The notes beneath the pieces were generated by a model that searched no databases, was not told the origin of the DNA, and saw only the letters and a program-made list of their open reading frames with translations. From NCBI GenBank assembly GCA_002212985.1, contig NBMY01000147.1, positions 1-64,000 on the forward strand: DNA of 64,000 bases. Reading direction: 5' to 3'. Position numbers and translations under genes: made by a program. Each line of letters starts with the position of its first letter. Position 1 is the stretch's first letter. Origin of the DNA: Sphingobacteriales bacterium TSM_CSS. GTDB taxonomy: Bacteria > Bacteroidota > Bacteroidia > Chitinophagales > UBA2359. Shown in pieces: positions 24,730 to 34,004 of the stretch.

Positions 24730-26115
24730 TTAGTGGTTTCCGCTCACTCTGGGCACCTTTATTCTGGCGGCATTGCCCCGCACATCGGAAATGGAAGCCG
24801 GCGTTTTCGGTTCTTGGTGTGCGTTGGAATTTTCATTACCCGAAGTTTTGTTGTTCGTATTGGTATCGTTTCCGGTAAAGCGGCTGGTTGAACCGGGTGT
24901 AGGTTTCCATGTGGCATTGCCGCGATAGTTGCGGGCTACGGGCATAGGGTTGGGCGCCGGTTGCGGTTCGGGTTTGGGGGCAGGCGCAGGTTGGGGAGTA
25001 GGCGCAGGCGAAGGTTTAGGGGTTGGTTTTACGGTTGGCGGCATTACATTACCGTTGTTGTTGTTGTTGTTGGTTGTGTTGTTTGCGGGTGGCGGTGCAA
25101 TGGTACTTACTTTAGTTTCCACCCAACACGGATACGAACCTATATTGTTGCTGTCGTAATCAATCCACATATAGCCGCCTTCGCCCCAGCCGCTACCCCA
25201 CGAGTTTTTAATGAGCCATGCATGTTTGGAATCGTCCCATCCAATAATAACAATGCCGTGGTTAATTTCAAAATTGGCACGCTCATTAAACACGCCGCCG
25301 GCATAGCTAAGGAAAGCCGGCGTAACCGTAACTGCCGAAATAAGTGGTCCATGCTCTGCAATAGCCTGTTTTACTTGCTGTACCGATGGGCGAGGTGTCC
25401 AAAAATCAATATAACCCCATTTTTCAACAATGTAATTGGTAACGGCGGCAGTTCCGGTGCAGGGTTTTTCGGCATTTACATACGGAAGCGCACTTTCGGG
25501 TTGTATGGGGCGGCCTTGCATCCATTTAAGCGTATTGCCATACCAACCGCCGTAGCACCCCCCCGAATCGGCACAATCGAGCAAATATTGCTCCGACATA
25601 TCTATTGAAGCAGCACTGCCAATGCTGTTTCTAAATACGTAGTTTCCTTCAAAAGCCCCCAAAGTACTAAACGCCCAGCAGGCGCCGCAAGTACCCTGGC
25701 TTCGAATGGGGCTAATAATGCCAAGTGTTCGCAAATCGAGCTTTGATTGGGTAGCGCTGCCAAACCTGGCGCTGCTGTTGCCAACGCCAATCATGGGTGC
25801 GCTGTTTACCGCATTTCTTACCTGTTTCATGCGTTTATCCTGCTCCTGCGCCTCCTGCCGCCAGTTGGCAGGCACTTTTAGCAACAGGTATTTATCCATT
25901 TGGTCTTCCATGGCTTGGGTAAACCCTACCTCAAACCTCCATTTTTCTTTTACCGCCTGCGATCGCAAACGGGTTAACTGTTTTTTTACGGTGGCATTGG
26001 CGCGTACCTCGCGCATACGGTAAAAATCGGTTTGTGCCTGTACATACAAATAATTGCAAAAAACAAGCAAAAACAAAAGTAAACATACCGCCAAATTTTT
26101 GAATGTAGTTTTCAT
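24730..26115 (-). CDS. Secreted papain-like (C1A) cysteine protease with Pro/Asn-rich tail
   Basis: 461 residues. A signal peptide (cut after YVQAQ, about residue 28) precedes a ~95-residue propeptide-like region. The mature C1A domain covers about 120-345. IRSQGTCGACWAFSTLGAF holds the catalytic Cys and oxyanion Gln. NHGIVIIGWDD holds the His. LIKNSWGSGWGEGGYMWI holds the Asn and the conserved Trp. All active-site residues are intact, so it should be an active endopeptidase. The last ~115 residues are low-complexity (Asn run, then Pro/Lys/Ala repeats and a Thr/Asn-rich end), without a type IX sorting domain. Export route beyond the periplasm is therefore unclear. Confidence 0.9.
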   Translation of the reverse strand: MKTTFKNLAVCLLLFLLVFCNYLYVQAQTDFYRMREVRANATVKKQLTRLRSQAVKEKWRFEVGFTQAMEDQMDKYLLLKVPANWRQEAQEQDKRMKQVRNAVNSAPMIGVGNSSARFGSATQSKLDLRTLGIISPIRSQGTCGACWAFSTLGAFEGNYVFRNSIGSAASIDMSEQYLLDCADSGGCYGGWYGNTLKWMQGRPIQPESALPYVNAEKPCTGTAAVTNYIVEKWGYIDFWTPRPSVQQVKQAIAEHGPLISAVTVTPAFLSYAGGVFNERANFEINHGIVIIGWDDSKHAWLIKNSWGSGWGEGGYMWIDYDSNNIGSYPCWVETKVSTIAPPPANNTTNNNNNNGNVMPPTVKPTPKPSPAPTPQPAPAPKPEPQPAPNPMPVARNYRGNATWKPTPGSTSRFTGNDTNTNNKTSGNENSNAHQEPKTPASISDVRGNAARIKVPRVSGNH

Positions 26116-26562
26116 GGCATAGGCTTTAAAATGTTATGAAAATGCAAATATTGGCTTATGAAAATATTAAACATGCATAAACCAAAGGCAATAGTAACCT
26201 ACTGTTATCATATATTGCCCGATGCTCATAGACCAACGCCGTACAACCGGTAAATTGAAGGCAAACAGCCTGTTTAGGTGGGTAAGTTGCTGTTTAGACG
26301 TGAACAGAGGTAAAGGTTTAATGCTAAACAAAACATTAACCATACTTATTGCCATAGATTGTCCAAAGGCCGGCACCGGCAAGGGCGAACATATAGGAAT
26401 GCCTTAGTTTGTGTCGCCACAAACTACTCCTTAGTCCCCCGAAAGGTACAACCAAATACAAAATACATAAAAATAAAGCCGCAGGGGATTGCTTGTAGAG
26501 ATACATGCAACGGTAGTAAAACGGCAACAATGAGAACGGCGCAGGGCAATGCTACCCCAAAT
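26116..26562. other. 447-base intergenic region without a recognised gene
   Basis: Lies between the protease start and the ribBA stop. No supported gene. A small perfect stem, TTTGTG/CACAAA around TCGC (in TTTGTGTCGCCACAAA near 26407-26422), and GTAGAGATACATGCAA near 26495 resemble worn fragments of dispersed Bacteroidota repeats. It probably also holds the protease promoter, but no clear TANNTTTG box is visible. Confidence 0.4.
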
Positions 26563-27816
26563 CTACAATACCGGCGTTAGGTCCTTTAAAATATCGTGCC
26601 CCATTTTATCTCGCTTGGTAAGGAGGTAGCTTTGGTTATGGGGATTTGGATATACTTCTAAAGAAACATTTTCAACAATTTCAAGCCCATAGCCAATAAG
26701 TCCGATTCGTTTTTTAGGGTTATTGGTCATCAGGCGCATTTTGGTAACGTTCAGGTCGCGCAGAATTTGGGCGCCAATGCCGTAATCTCGCTCATCCATT
26801 TTAAATCCCAACGACAGGTTAGCTTGTACAGTATCCATACCTTGTTCTTGTAACTGGTAGGCTTTTAACTTGTTTAGCAACCCAATGCCCCGCCCTTCCT
26901 GGTTCATGTACAATACTATACCTTTACCTTCATTTTCAATTTGCTGCATGGCGCTGTGCAGTTGGTCTCCGCAATCGCATCGCAAAGACCCCAATACATC
27001 TCCGGTTAGGCAAGAGGAGTGTACGCGCACAAGAACAGGTTCGTTGGGTTGCCAGTTGCCTTTAGTTAAGGCAAGATGTACATTACCGGTATGCACTTCG
27101 GTGTAGGCTATGAGTTTAAAGTTACCCCATTTGGTGGGTAAATTAACGGCAACCTCTTTGTTTATCAGTCGTTCGGTTTTAAGTCGGTAGGCAATGAGGT
27201 CTTTAATAGCAATAATTTTAAGATTAAAGCGGTTGGCAACTTCTATGAGTTGTGGCAGCCTTGCCATAGTTCCGTCTTCGTTCATTATTTCAACCAAAGC
27301 GCCGGCCGGTTCAAAACCGGCAAGTCGTGCAAGGTCTATGGTAGCTTCGGTGTGTCCTGCACGGCGCAGTACGCCGCCGCTTTTAGCCCGAAGCGGGAAA
27401 ATATGTCCCGGTTTACCAAATTCATCGGGCTGTGTGTTGGGATTAATGAGCGCTTGTATGGTTTTGGCACGGTCGTGCGCCGAAATTCCGGTAGTACACC
27501 CATATCCTATCAGGTCAATAGAAACGGTAAAGGGGGTTTTATGGGTGGCAGTATTGGCGCTCACCATTAAATCGAGGCCAAGTTCGTCGCACCGTTCTTC
27601 TACTACGGGGGCACAAATAAGGCCACGCCCGTGGGTAGCCATAAAGTTAATAATTTCGGGCGTTACATTTCGGGCGGCAGTAATAAAATCGCCTTCGTTT
27701 TCCCGGTCTTCGTCATCAACCACAATTACCAGTTTTCCGGCTTTAATATCTTCAACGGCTTCTTCAATGGTGTTGAGTGTAAACTCAGGCATTTCGTTTT
27801 GTTGGTTTCCAGACAT
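26563..27816 (-). CDS. ribBA: RibBA: DHBP synthase / GTP cyclohydrolase II
   Basis: 417 residues, bifunctional enzyme for the two entry steps of riboflavin synthesis. The N-terminal domain (about 10-205) makes 3,4-dihydroxy-2-butanone 4-phosphate from ribulose 5-phosphate: [25 protein letters not shown] and [14 protein letters not shown] are intact. The C-terminal domain (about 215-405) is GTP cyclohydrolase II, with [20 protein letters not shown] supplying the three zinc cysteines and [19 protein letters not shown]. The start overlaps the end of the upstream glycosyltransferase gene by 32 bases (8 if the ATG at 27792 is used), so it is translated from the same message. Confidence 0.95.
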   Translation of the reverse strand: MSGNQQNEMPEFTLNTIEEAVEDIKAGKLVIVVDDEDRENEGDFITAARNVTPEIINFMATHGRGLICAPVVEERCDELGLDLMVSANTATHKTPFTVSIDLIGYGCTTGISAHDRAKTIQALINPNTQPDEFGKPGHIFPLRAKSGGVLRRAGHTEATIDLARLAGFEPAGALVEIMNEDGTMARLPQLIEVANRFNLKIIAIKDLIAYRLKTERLINKEVAVNLPTKWGNFKLIAYTEVHTGNVHLALTKGNWQPNEPVLVRVHSSCLTGDVLGSLRCDCGDQLHSAMQQIENEGKGIVLYMNQEGRGIGLLNKLKAYQLQEQGMDTVQANLSLGFKMDERDYGIGAQILRDLNVTKMRLMTNNPKKRIGLIGYGLEIVENVSLEVYPNPHNQSYLLTKRDKMGHDILKDLTPVL

Positions 27817-28975
27817 TGCTTTCTACTCCTTTTAAATATTTAATAAATCCTATGAGCAACCCAAGGTTCATGAGGTAAAAATAGCGCACAAACCTAAACA
27901 ATTTAATATTAATATTTATTTTGCCGAGAACAAAATCGGCAAACCAGAGTGCCGGGCCGGCACACTGCAAAAGAAACAAACAGAAATAAAATTTGGTTCG
28001 GAAAGCCAGGTATCCCGAAATACAAAAGGCGGTAATGAGCAAAAGCGGGGTAAGCCAGCGCAACACCTTGTGCGAAAAAAAGGCAAAGGCTATCACACCC
28101 TTTTGAGGCAACAGCAGGCGCCAAAACCGATGCAGGTTTTGAAAATTTCCCGATGAAATGCGTTTTTTCCGTCTGTATTCTTCTTCAATATCATCGGGCA
28201 CATCTTCATAACACACGGCTTTCAGTTCTTTTATGGCGGTATGTCCTTCTTCGAGGGCAAGCATGGTAAGGTAAAAATCATCTACCACAAAGTTGGGGGG
28301 CACAGGTTCGAACAAAGTGGCGCGCATGGCATAGCAGGCACCAAATGCGCCCATCATACAGCCGCCAATAAGGCTTTCGTAGTGTTTGAGTACGTTTTCG
28401 CGTTTTATGTACCACATTTCCTGATACGAAATGCCGGTATCTTTAACGCCTATATTAAGCACATTGGCTCCCACCACGCCGGTTTGGGGGTTTTTAAAGT
28501 GTTTAGCCAATTGATACAGCAGGGAGGGGGTAAACAACACGTTGGCATCGGTTAATACCAGCACCGATTGTGGCGGTAAACCGGCGCCAAGTTCTTCCAT
28601 AAGGCGGTTAATGATGCGGGGTTTTCCGTTTCGTCCTTCGTAAATTTTAAGTTGTATATTGTTATGTTGCCGGGCATATTGTTCAATAATGCGGTGCGTG
28701 TCATCGGTTGAGTTATCGGAACCAATCCACAACTCAATTTGTGTTAATGGGTAAGTGGTATCAAAAATGCTGTTGAGTTTTTGCGCCAGCACTTTTTCTT
28801 CGTTATAAACCGCCATGAGTATGCACACACAGGGCAAGTCATCTTGCGGCTGATACATTTGCAGGTTGCCGGCTTTACCCCTTGCCTGCCATTGCAGCCA
28901 AAGCGGGTAAAACAGGTAGGTATGTGCCACCGCCAGTACCGATAACCAAAAGAATATTTGAAGCAACAGCAGCAA
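27785..28975 (-). CDS. Membrane-anchored family 2 glycosyltransferase
   Basis: 396 residues. A signal-anchor helix (residues 1-28) precedes a GT-A catalytic domain with [17 protein letters not shown] and [26 protein letters not shown] replaces the DXD string with DAN, and [16 protein letters not shown] gives a later acidic pair. [17 protein letters not shown] is followed by two or three C-terminal transmembrane helices. The layout resembles processive or polyprenyl-linked cell-surface transferases; substrate unknown. Transcribed with the GT4 gene 41 bases upstream and ribBA downstream. Confidence 0.85.
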   Translation of the reverse strand: MLLLLQIFFWLSVLAVAHTYLFYPLWLQWQARGKAGNLQMYQPQDDLPCVCILMAVYNEEKVLAQKLNSIFDTTYPLTQIELWIGSDNSTDDTHRIIEQYARQHNNIQLKIYEGRNGKPRIINRLMEELGAGLPPQSVLVLTDANVLFTPSLLYQLAKHFKNPQTGVVGANVLNIGVKDTGISYQEMWYIKRENVLKHYESLIGGCMMGAFGACYAMRATLFEPVPPNFVVDDFYLTMLALEEGHTAIKELKAVCYEDVPDDIEEEYRRKKRISSGNFQNLHRFWRLLLPQKGVIAFAFFSHKVLRWLTPLLLITAFCISGYLAFRTKFYFCLFLLQCAGPALWFADFVLGKININIKLFRFVRYFYLMNLGLLIGFIKYLKGVESNVWKPTKRNA

Positions 28976-29015
28976 ATTAGTATGTTAACAGGTTGGAACA
29001 ATGCACAACAACACC

Positions 29016-30227
29016 TTACGGGCTTAGCAACTGTTGATAAAAACGGGTTAAACCCTCAACCAATGCAGTGTTGTTGTGGTGTTGCATGGCAAAGTTACGG
29101 GCATTATAACTGATTTGGTTGCAAAAGTCTGGGTTTTTTAACAGTTTCAGTAGGTTGTTTGCAAATTCTTCGGCAGTATTGGCAATGAGCAGGTCTTTTC
29201 CGGGAGAACATTCAATGCCTTCGGCAGCTACTGCTGTGCAAACAACGGGTTTCCCCAACGCCAGCGCTTCAATAATTTTTACCCGCATACCACTGCCCGA
29301 AAACAACGGAACAGCCACCACCCCGTGTTGTTGCAAGTAAGCAACGGCATTGGGCACCTCGCCAACCATAACCACGCCCGGCAGTTGCCGCTGCAAAAAC
29401 CCGGGCGGGGCATTACGGCCGGCTACAAACAGGGTTGCATTGGGCAACTGTTGCCTTACCAAAGGCAGCACATGGGTAAAAAGCCACTCCAAACCCTGTT
29501 GGTTGGGCAGCCAGTCGAGCGAGCCAAGGTAGCAAATATTGGAAACGGGCAAATCTTTATTGGGTGGTGAAAAGGGGTAATCTTCTTCGCCAAAACCGGC
29601 GGGCATGAGGTACATAGGCTGGCGGCAGCCCATTTGGGTAAGTTGTTGTGCATCTAACGGCGATATGGGAACCAGCCCGTTAAAAAGCGGCAGCATGGTT
29701 TGTTCGTAGGTTTTAAACTGCCTTGCCAGTAAAAGTAAATACCCTCGTTTTACCGCATTTTTGGTTTCGGCGGCCAATCGCTGCCAAATAACATGCTCAA
29801 TGTTGTGGGTGCGCATAACCACGGGCAATTTGGGAGCCAACTGCCTGATGAGCGGCAAGTACGGAGCAAGATAAACGCCTTCCATTTGCACCACATCAAA
29901 ACGTTGGGTTTGCAGCAATTCCCGAAGCGCTTGGGCATAACCGGCAGAAACAAAGCGGTCAATATTGTACGATTTGTTGAGCAGCAAACATTTGAGCGCT
30001 TGCAAAGGGTTAAGGCGCGTATTGACAAATACTGCCTCAAACTGTGCCAAAGCCTTTACCTCCGGTGGCAGTTGCATAGGGTTAAAAGCATGTTTGGGCG
30101 TATTCATCACCAACACAGTTACCTCGTGCCCGGCTTTGTGCAGTTCTTTTGTTACCGACAATATGGCAATTGCTTCGCCGTCGGCGGGTGGGTAGGGGTT
30201 TTTCTTACACAGTTGGAGAATATGCAT
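29016..30227 (-). CDS. Glycosyltransferase family 4/1, GT-B fold
   Basis: 403 residues from ATG 30227. The longer frame to 30365 overlaps the SRPBCC gene and lacks family sequence, while MHILQLCKKNPYPPADGEAI is a normal start. The N-terminal Rossmann half contains HEVTVLVMN; the C-terminal half has SNICYLGSLDWLPNQQGLEW, LFVAGRN and FSGSGMRVKIIEALALGKPVV, the donor-binding block with the E-x7-E-type pair. A cytosolic transferase, likely working with the neighbouring GT2 enzyme on a surface glycan; donor and acceptor not visible. Confidence 0.86.
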   Translation of the reverse strand: MHILQLCKKNPYPPADGEAIAILSVTKELHKAGHEVTVLVMNTPKHAFNPMQLPPEVKALAQFEAVFVNTRLNPLQALKCLLLNKSYNIDRFVSAGYAQALRELLQTQRFDVVQMEGVYLAPYLPLIRQLAPKLPVVMRTHNIEHVIWQRLAAETKNAVKRGYLLLLARQFKTYEQTMLPLFNGLVPISPLDAQQLTQMGCRQPMYLMPAGFGEEDYPFSPPNKDLPVSNICYLGSLDWLPNQQGLEWLFTHVLPLVRQQLPNATLFVAGRNAPPGFLQRQLPGVVMVGEVPNAVAYLQQHGVVAVPLFSGSGMRVKIIEALALGKPVVCTAVAAEGIECSPGKDLLIANTAEEFANNLLKLLKNPDFCNQISYNARNFAMQHHNNTALVEGLTRFYQQLLSP

Positions 30228-30286
30228 AAACCGGCTACAGTGGTTATTTATGGCAAGTTCAGGTAAAAGAGTGTGAATAAAGCGGT

Positions 30287-30790
30287 TTAAGCATATAAAT
30301 AAGGTTCGCTTTGGGCAGCAAGTTGCTGAATGTTTCTGACTACCCGTTTCATATAAGTTCGCCAAAATGTTTTGGTAAAAACCCAGTGTAACGGGTACAA
30401 AAATTTATTGCCCGAAAACATGGTATAGGTATATTGCACCTGTACGGTGCCGTCTGGCAAGGGTTGGGTAAACCATTCGCCTTCAAACTTAGAAAAACCC
30501 AACATCCAATATTTAAAGCCCGATACCTCAATTTTCCAGTAAGCAAGTTCCTTTCGCTCCAACACAGTGTCTAAGGCGGCTTCTCCTCCTTTAAAAGCCA
30601 ATGTTCTGGTCATATACACCTTTCGTGTTCCATCAATGGTTCCCCATGTTTCGTCGTTGGTGCAGTGGGTAACTTTTGGCATAATAAGAAACCCGGTATG
30701 TACTTTGGTAATATCGCACAGCATAGGCGTTTTAAAAGCGCGTTCCAAAGTGGTGTTAAATATTGCCGTTACCGTTGTTTGCGTGGTCAT
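30287..30790 (-). CDS. SRPBCC-family protein
   Basis: 167 residues with the START/SRPBCC helix-grip pattern: an N-terminal strand plus FNTTLERAFKTPML, a middle run of strands (YWKIEVSGFKYWMLGFSKFEGEW), and a long C-terminal helix after FTKTFWRTYMKRVVRNIQQL. Such proteins bind hydrophobic ligands or act as cyclase-like enzymes; ligand unknown. No signal peptide, so cytosolic. First gene of the minus-strand run leading into GT4, GT2 and ribBA (59-base gap to GT4). Confidence 0.75.
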   Translation of the reverse strand: MTTQTTVTAIFNTTLERAFKTPMLCDITKVHTGFLIMPKVTHCTNDETWGTIDGTRKVYMTRTLAFKGGEAALDTVLERKELAYWKIEVSGFKYWMLGFSKFEGEWFTQPLPDGTVQVQYTYTMFSGNKFLYPLHWVFTKTFWRTYMKRVVRNIQQLAAQSEPYLYA

Positions 30791-30851
30791 GTTAAAAAAT
30801 GTTCAGCAAGTAGTAAATGTGGGTAACTGCTTTTTTTTGTAAAACTATTGC

Positions 30852-30886
30852 CAACCCGCACCGGCATTCGTTGCAGTTGCGGGTTG
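30852..30886 (-). terminator. Possible terminator after the cytochrome lipoprotein gene
   Basis: CAACCCGCA (30852-30860) pairs with TGCGGGTTG (30878-30886). On the minus strand the T-run after the stem is interrupted, so termination is uncertain. Confidence 0.35.
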
Positions 30887-30929
30887 ACAGTGTTTGCAGA
30901 TAAATAGAACATGGGGTAGCAGCCTAAAG

Positions 30930-31625
30930 CTAATTGTTTGGCGCTCCGGCATCAATCCATGCTTTTATTTGTTTAATTTGGCAGTTTGGCAGTTTCGACA
31001 AATTCAGCGGCATGTCTACAAAATCTTGGTCGTGGTTAACAGAGCCGTAGAGTCTGCCATCTAATGCGGGCACTTTTACCGCATCATAAGAGGACAGGTT
31101 TACATCACCGCCGGCATCCTGGTAAACCGAAGCGCCATGGCAACTTAAACAACTGTTGTTCAAAATTGGCAGTATATTGCCCGAATAAGTTACATTGATT
31201 GTATCGCAAGAACCCGATGCCGTGCAGGTAAGGTTCTTTGCACCCTGCAAAATCCATTTTTCAATAATGTTTTTTTGGCCATCGGTCAGGGGTTCGTAAG
31301 GGGAAGGAGGCATTTTGTTCTCAATTATTTGTTCGTACGCCTCACTGTTGCCCGGTTTAAAGGGCTTTACCTTGCCGGTGGTAACAATATTAACATAAGT
31401 GTCTAACTGAACCCCTTCCTCGCTGGTTTGGGCATCGTGGCAGCCTCCAAATGCGCAGTGTGCCTCAAAAATAGGCAGTACATCATTTTCAAAGTAAACA
31501 ATACTCGAATCGCAGGGTTCGCCGGTGTCAACAGGGTCTTCGGGCAGGGCGACATCGTGTGTACAGGCAAAAAACAAAACGGCAATAGCCGATAAAGAGC
31601 AAAACAGAAACAACTTTTTTTTCAT
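30930..31625 (-). CDS. c-type cytochrome lipoprotein, two heme-type motifs
   Basis: 231 residues. A lipoprotein signal (LSAIAVLFFACTHD, lipid Cys about residue 21) is followed by two repeats of a cytochrome-c-like domain. The first has CAFGGCHDA, a CX4CH spacing, followed by NKMPPSPYEPLT with a likely axial Met. The second has the standard CLSCHGA. This resembles the planctomycete-type cytochrome domain. It is expected at a membrane face toward the periplasm; electron partners unknown. Stand-alone gene, not near the respiratory cluster. Confidence 0.75.
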   Translation of the reverse strand: MKKKLFLFCSLSAIAVLFFACTHDVALPEDPVDTGEPCDSSIVYFENDVLPIFEAHCAFGGCHDAQTSEEGVQLDTYVNIVTTGKVKPFKPGNSEAYEQIIENKMPPSPYEPLTDGQKNIIEKWILQGAKNLTCTASGSCDTINVTYSGNILPILNNSCLSCHGASVYQDAGGDVNLSSYDAVKVPALDGRLYGSVNHDQDFVDMPLNLSKLPNCQIKQIKAWIDAGAPNN

Positions 31626-31767
31626 TTTTTCATGTTTAGTTGAACAACAGGTTTAGCTTGCGGTAAGTTGCAGCATATTGTTATAGCTAAAAACAACAGT
31701 AAAAATGTTTGTGAGTGGGAGGCTGTAAGCACTTGAAAACAGTTTTATAAACGGCAAAGAAGCTTTT

Positions 31768-32349
31768 TTATTCTTCACCAATAATAAGTGTCATAGCCCG
31801 ATTGTAAAAATCTTGCACATCGGGCGGCACGGGGTTGTTTCGGTCGCCCCAGGTTATGGTATTGGTCAGGTCTTTATCTGAGTATTCTATAAAGTAGTAC
31901 AGGTTACCCGGAAACCTGAAACTCATTTGGTTGAGGCGCAACTTCAAGGCATCATGCTGTAATGTGGTTAGCTCTTTTTCGCTGAGTTGTTTTAAAACTG
32001 TAGTATCCTGCGGAACTTTGGTTCTTATACGGGTAACCTTACCATCGGGTGGTATGATATAGCGAACGGTTCCACCGGTAAAACCGCCGCCACTTCCTAT
32101 GGCAAGGGTAGCGGTAAAGGCATCAGGCAGATTGGTTTTACCCGCTTCCGCTTCTTTGGTTGTTTTATTTGGGGCGCTGTTAGTATTAGGGTTTCGGCTG
32201 CACGAGATCTGCAGCAGACAGCACGCAGCAACCAGCCCTACACCGGGCAAAAACCAGCCCGATAAATGCCGCCAACCGCTTTGGGGAACCGATAAGGCTA
32301 CCTTGCAGGCACTACGGATAATTAAAATATGCAGCCATGCTAATTTCAT
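31768..32349 (-). CDS. Putative lipoprotein of unknown function
   Basis: 193 residues. A long N-terminal region ends in a lipoprotein-like signal (LVAACCLLQISCSRN, Cys about residue 51), followed by a Thr/Asn/Lys-rich linker. A ~130-residue domain follows (GGGFTGGTVRYIIPPDGKVTRIR; FPGNLYYFIEYSDKDLTNTITWGD) with a copper-amine-oxidase-like or protease-inhibitor-like strand pattern that I cannot assign. The true start may lie downstream of 32349, since the first ~30 residues are unusual for a signal peptide. No relation to neighbours is evident. Confidence 0.55.
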   Translation of the reverse strand: MKLAWLHILIIRSACKVALSVPQSGWRHLSGWFLPGVGLVAACCLLQISCSRNPNTNSAPNKTTKEAEAGKTNLPDAFTATLAIGSGGGFTGGTVRYIIPPDGKVTRIRTKVPQDTTVLKQLSEKELTTLQHDALKLRLNQMSFRFPGNLYYFIEYSDKDLTNTITWGDRNNPVPPDVQDFYNRAMTLIIGEE

Positions 32350-32636
32350 ATAAAAGGTAATATACCATTTTTACTGAACAGAATAAAATCTTAGGGAAGC
32401 TGCAATAATACTGCTATTTTTTCAATTTTGACGTTCTATAACCCAAACTTGTACATTAATTGGCAGGGCATAAATAAATTAATTTTTTATAAATACGCAT
32501 ATCGATAATAAATTAAATAAGAATAAAATAAAAATTTTGTAAGGATTAAGTAAAAAGATAGTCGGCAGTTGCAAAATATCAATTATTTACCGAAATTTGT
32601 GCCCATTTTTAAAAAAGAACCAACCCCAATTGCCGC

Positions 32637-33131
32637 ATGAGCGAAACCAACCACCCATATTCCCTACCCGAAGCACACCGGTATTTTGCAGGTGCGTGCC
32701 TTGAAACTGCGGCCGGCTTGCTACGGCAACCCACCAGAACCGCTGAACAAAACCAATTGCTTGAAACGGTTGCCCAAACCGGCTACTACCACAACCTGCA
32801 CACTCAGGATAAAACTGCTTTTGTACGCTGCCTTTGGATGCTTGCCAAGGTATATGCAGCCATGTGCAATTCTGCAAAATCTTTGTATTTTGCCCGCAAA
32901 TGCCGCTCCGAAAGCGGCGAATACCGGGAAGAAAATGCGCTTGCCTATGCTTATGCCTGCGAAGCAATGGGGCGTGCTTATGATGCCGGGCAACAACCCG
33001 AACAGGCACACGGCTACCTTCAACTGGCGCTTGATGTGGCAGATACTATTGCCAATGAGCAGGAAAACCGGCAATTTTTAGATGATTTTTCACTGCCCTG
33101 CACCCAAATGGGCAATAATGAAGTAATCTGA
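32637..33131 (+). CDS. Small alpha-helical (TPR-like) protein of unknown function
   Basis: 164 residues, not recognised. It is predicted mostly helical, with TPR-like pairs (AFVRCLWMLAKVYAAMCNS, then NALAYAYACEAMGRAYDAGQ), no signal peptide and no membrane helix. AT-rich sequence of about 280 bases lies upstream. A cytosolic protein-interaction role is the only reasonable guess. Convergent with cysQ. Confidence 0.6.
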   Translation: MSETNHPYSLPEAHRYFAGACLETAAGLLRQPTRTAEQNQLLETVAQTGYYHNLHTQDKTAFVRCLWMLAKVYAAMCNSAKSLYFARKCRSESGEYREENALAYAYACEAMGRAYDAGQQPEQAHGYLQLALDVADTIANEQENRQFLDDFSLPCTQMGNNEVI

Positions 33132-33175
33132 TTTCTCTCTGCTCCCCGAAACAAACCCCGGAAAGGCAATTTCAG

Positions 33176-33949
33176 TTAAACCGATACCACAAAGTTGGGG
33201 CTTAGCAGGTTTTCTTTGTTATAAACCAACGGGCTGCCATTGGGTTGCGTTACCATTGCGCCGGCTTCGGCAGCAACAATATGGCCGGCTGCGGTATCCC
33301 ACTCCATACAGGGTGAAAAACGGGGGTAAACATGCGCTTTACCCTCTGCCACCATACAAAATTTAAGCGCGCTGCCGGCACCGGTTACCTCTACGCGGCC
33401 GTATTTTTCTTCCAGCCGTTGTATAAAATCATTGGTTTCCTGATTGCGGTGCGAGCGACTGGCAAAGGTAATAACCGGTTTACCCGGTTCAATGGGGCGG
33501 GCATGTATGCGCACTGCAGCCTTGCCGCTTTCAACCTTATAGCTGCCTTTGCCTTTTATGGCATAATAAGCTAAATCTTGTACCGGAACATATACCAAAC
33601 CCAATACCGGCGTTTGTTCATGTATAAGGGCAATGTTAATGGTAAACTCGCCATTGCGTTTAACAAATTCCTTAGTGCCGTCAAGGGGGTCAATTAACCA
33701 GCAATAGCGCCAATATTGCCTTTCTGCCCATGCTGTTTGTTTGGTTTCTTCCGATATAAAAGGTATGTTGGGGTATGCTTTGGTAAGGCTGTCAATGAGT
33801 ATTTGGTTCGATGCGGTATCGGCAAGCGTAAGGGGCGAGCTGTCGTCTTTATGCGTTACATCAAAAGCATGGTTGTAAATTTGCAAAATGGCTTCGCCAG
33901 CCTTACGTACAAAGTCCAGCAACAAGTTTATGTCAATCTGTTCGGTCAT
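33176..33949 (-). CDS. cysQ: 3'(2'),5'-bisphosphate nucleotidase CysQ
   Basis: 257 residues of the inositol-monophosphatase-like Mg-dependent, lithium-sensitive family. ISEET gives the first metal ligands, LIDPLDGTKEFVKRNGEFT is the D-P-x-D-G-T block, and EWDTAAGHIVAAEAGA is the second signature. CysQ degrades the sulfate-assimilation by-product PAP; an inositol phosphatase role cannot be excluded, but KEF after the GT favours CysQ. Cytosolic; single gene. Confidence 0.9.
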   Translation of the reverse strand: MTEQIDINLLLDFVRKAGEAILQIYNHAFDVTHKDDSSPLTLADTASNQILIDSLTKAYPNIPFISEETKQTAWAERQYWRYCWLIDPLDGTKEFVKRNGEFTINIALIHEQTPVLGLVYVPVQDLAYYAIKGKGSYKVESGKAAVRIHARPIEPGKPVITFASRSHRNQETNDFIQRLEEKYGRVEVTGAGSALKFCMVAEGKAHVYPRFSPCMEWDTAAGHIVAAEAGAMVTQPNGSPLVYNKENLLSPNFVVSV

Positions 33950-34004
33950 TCAAAAAGCGGATTACGGTAAAATAAAAAATTACAGTTAGTAAAGCTGTTT
34001 GGCC

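Noticed and set aside
25049-25085. GTT-repeat tract as a CRISPR or regulatory element
   Set aside because: It is a simple microsatellite coding for an Asn run in the protease tail.
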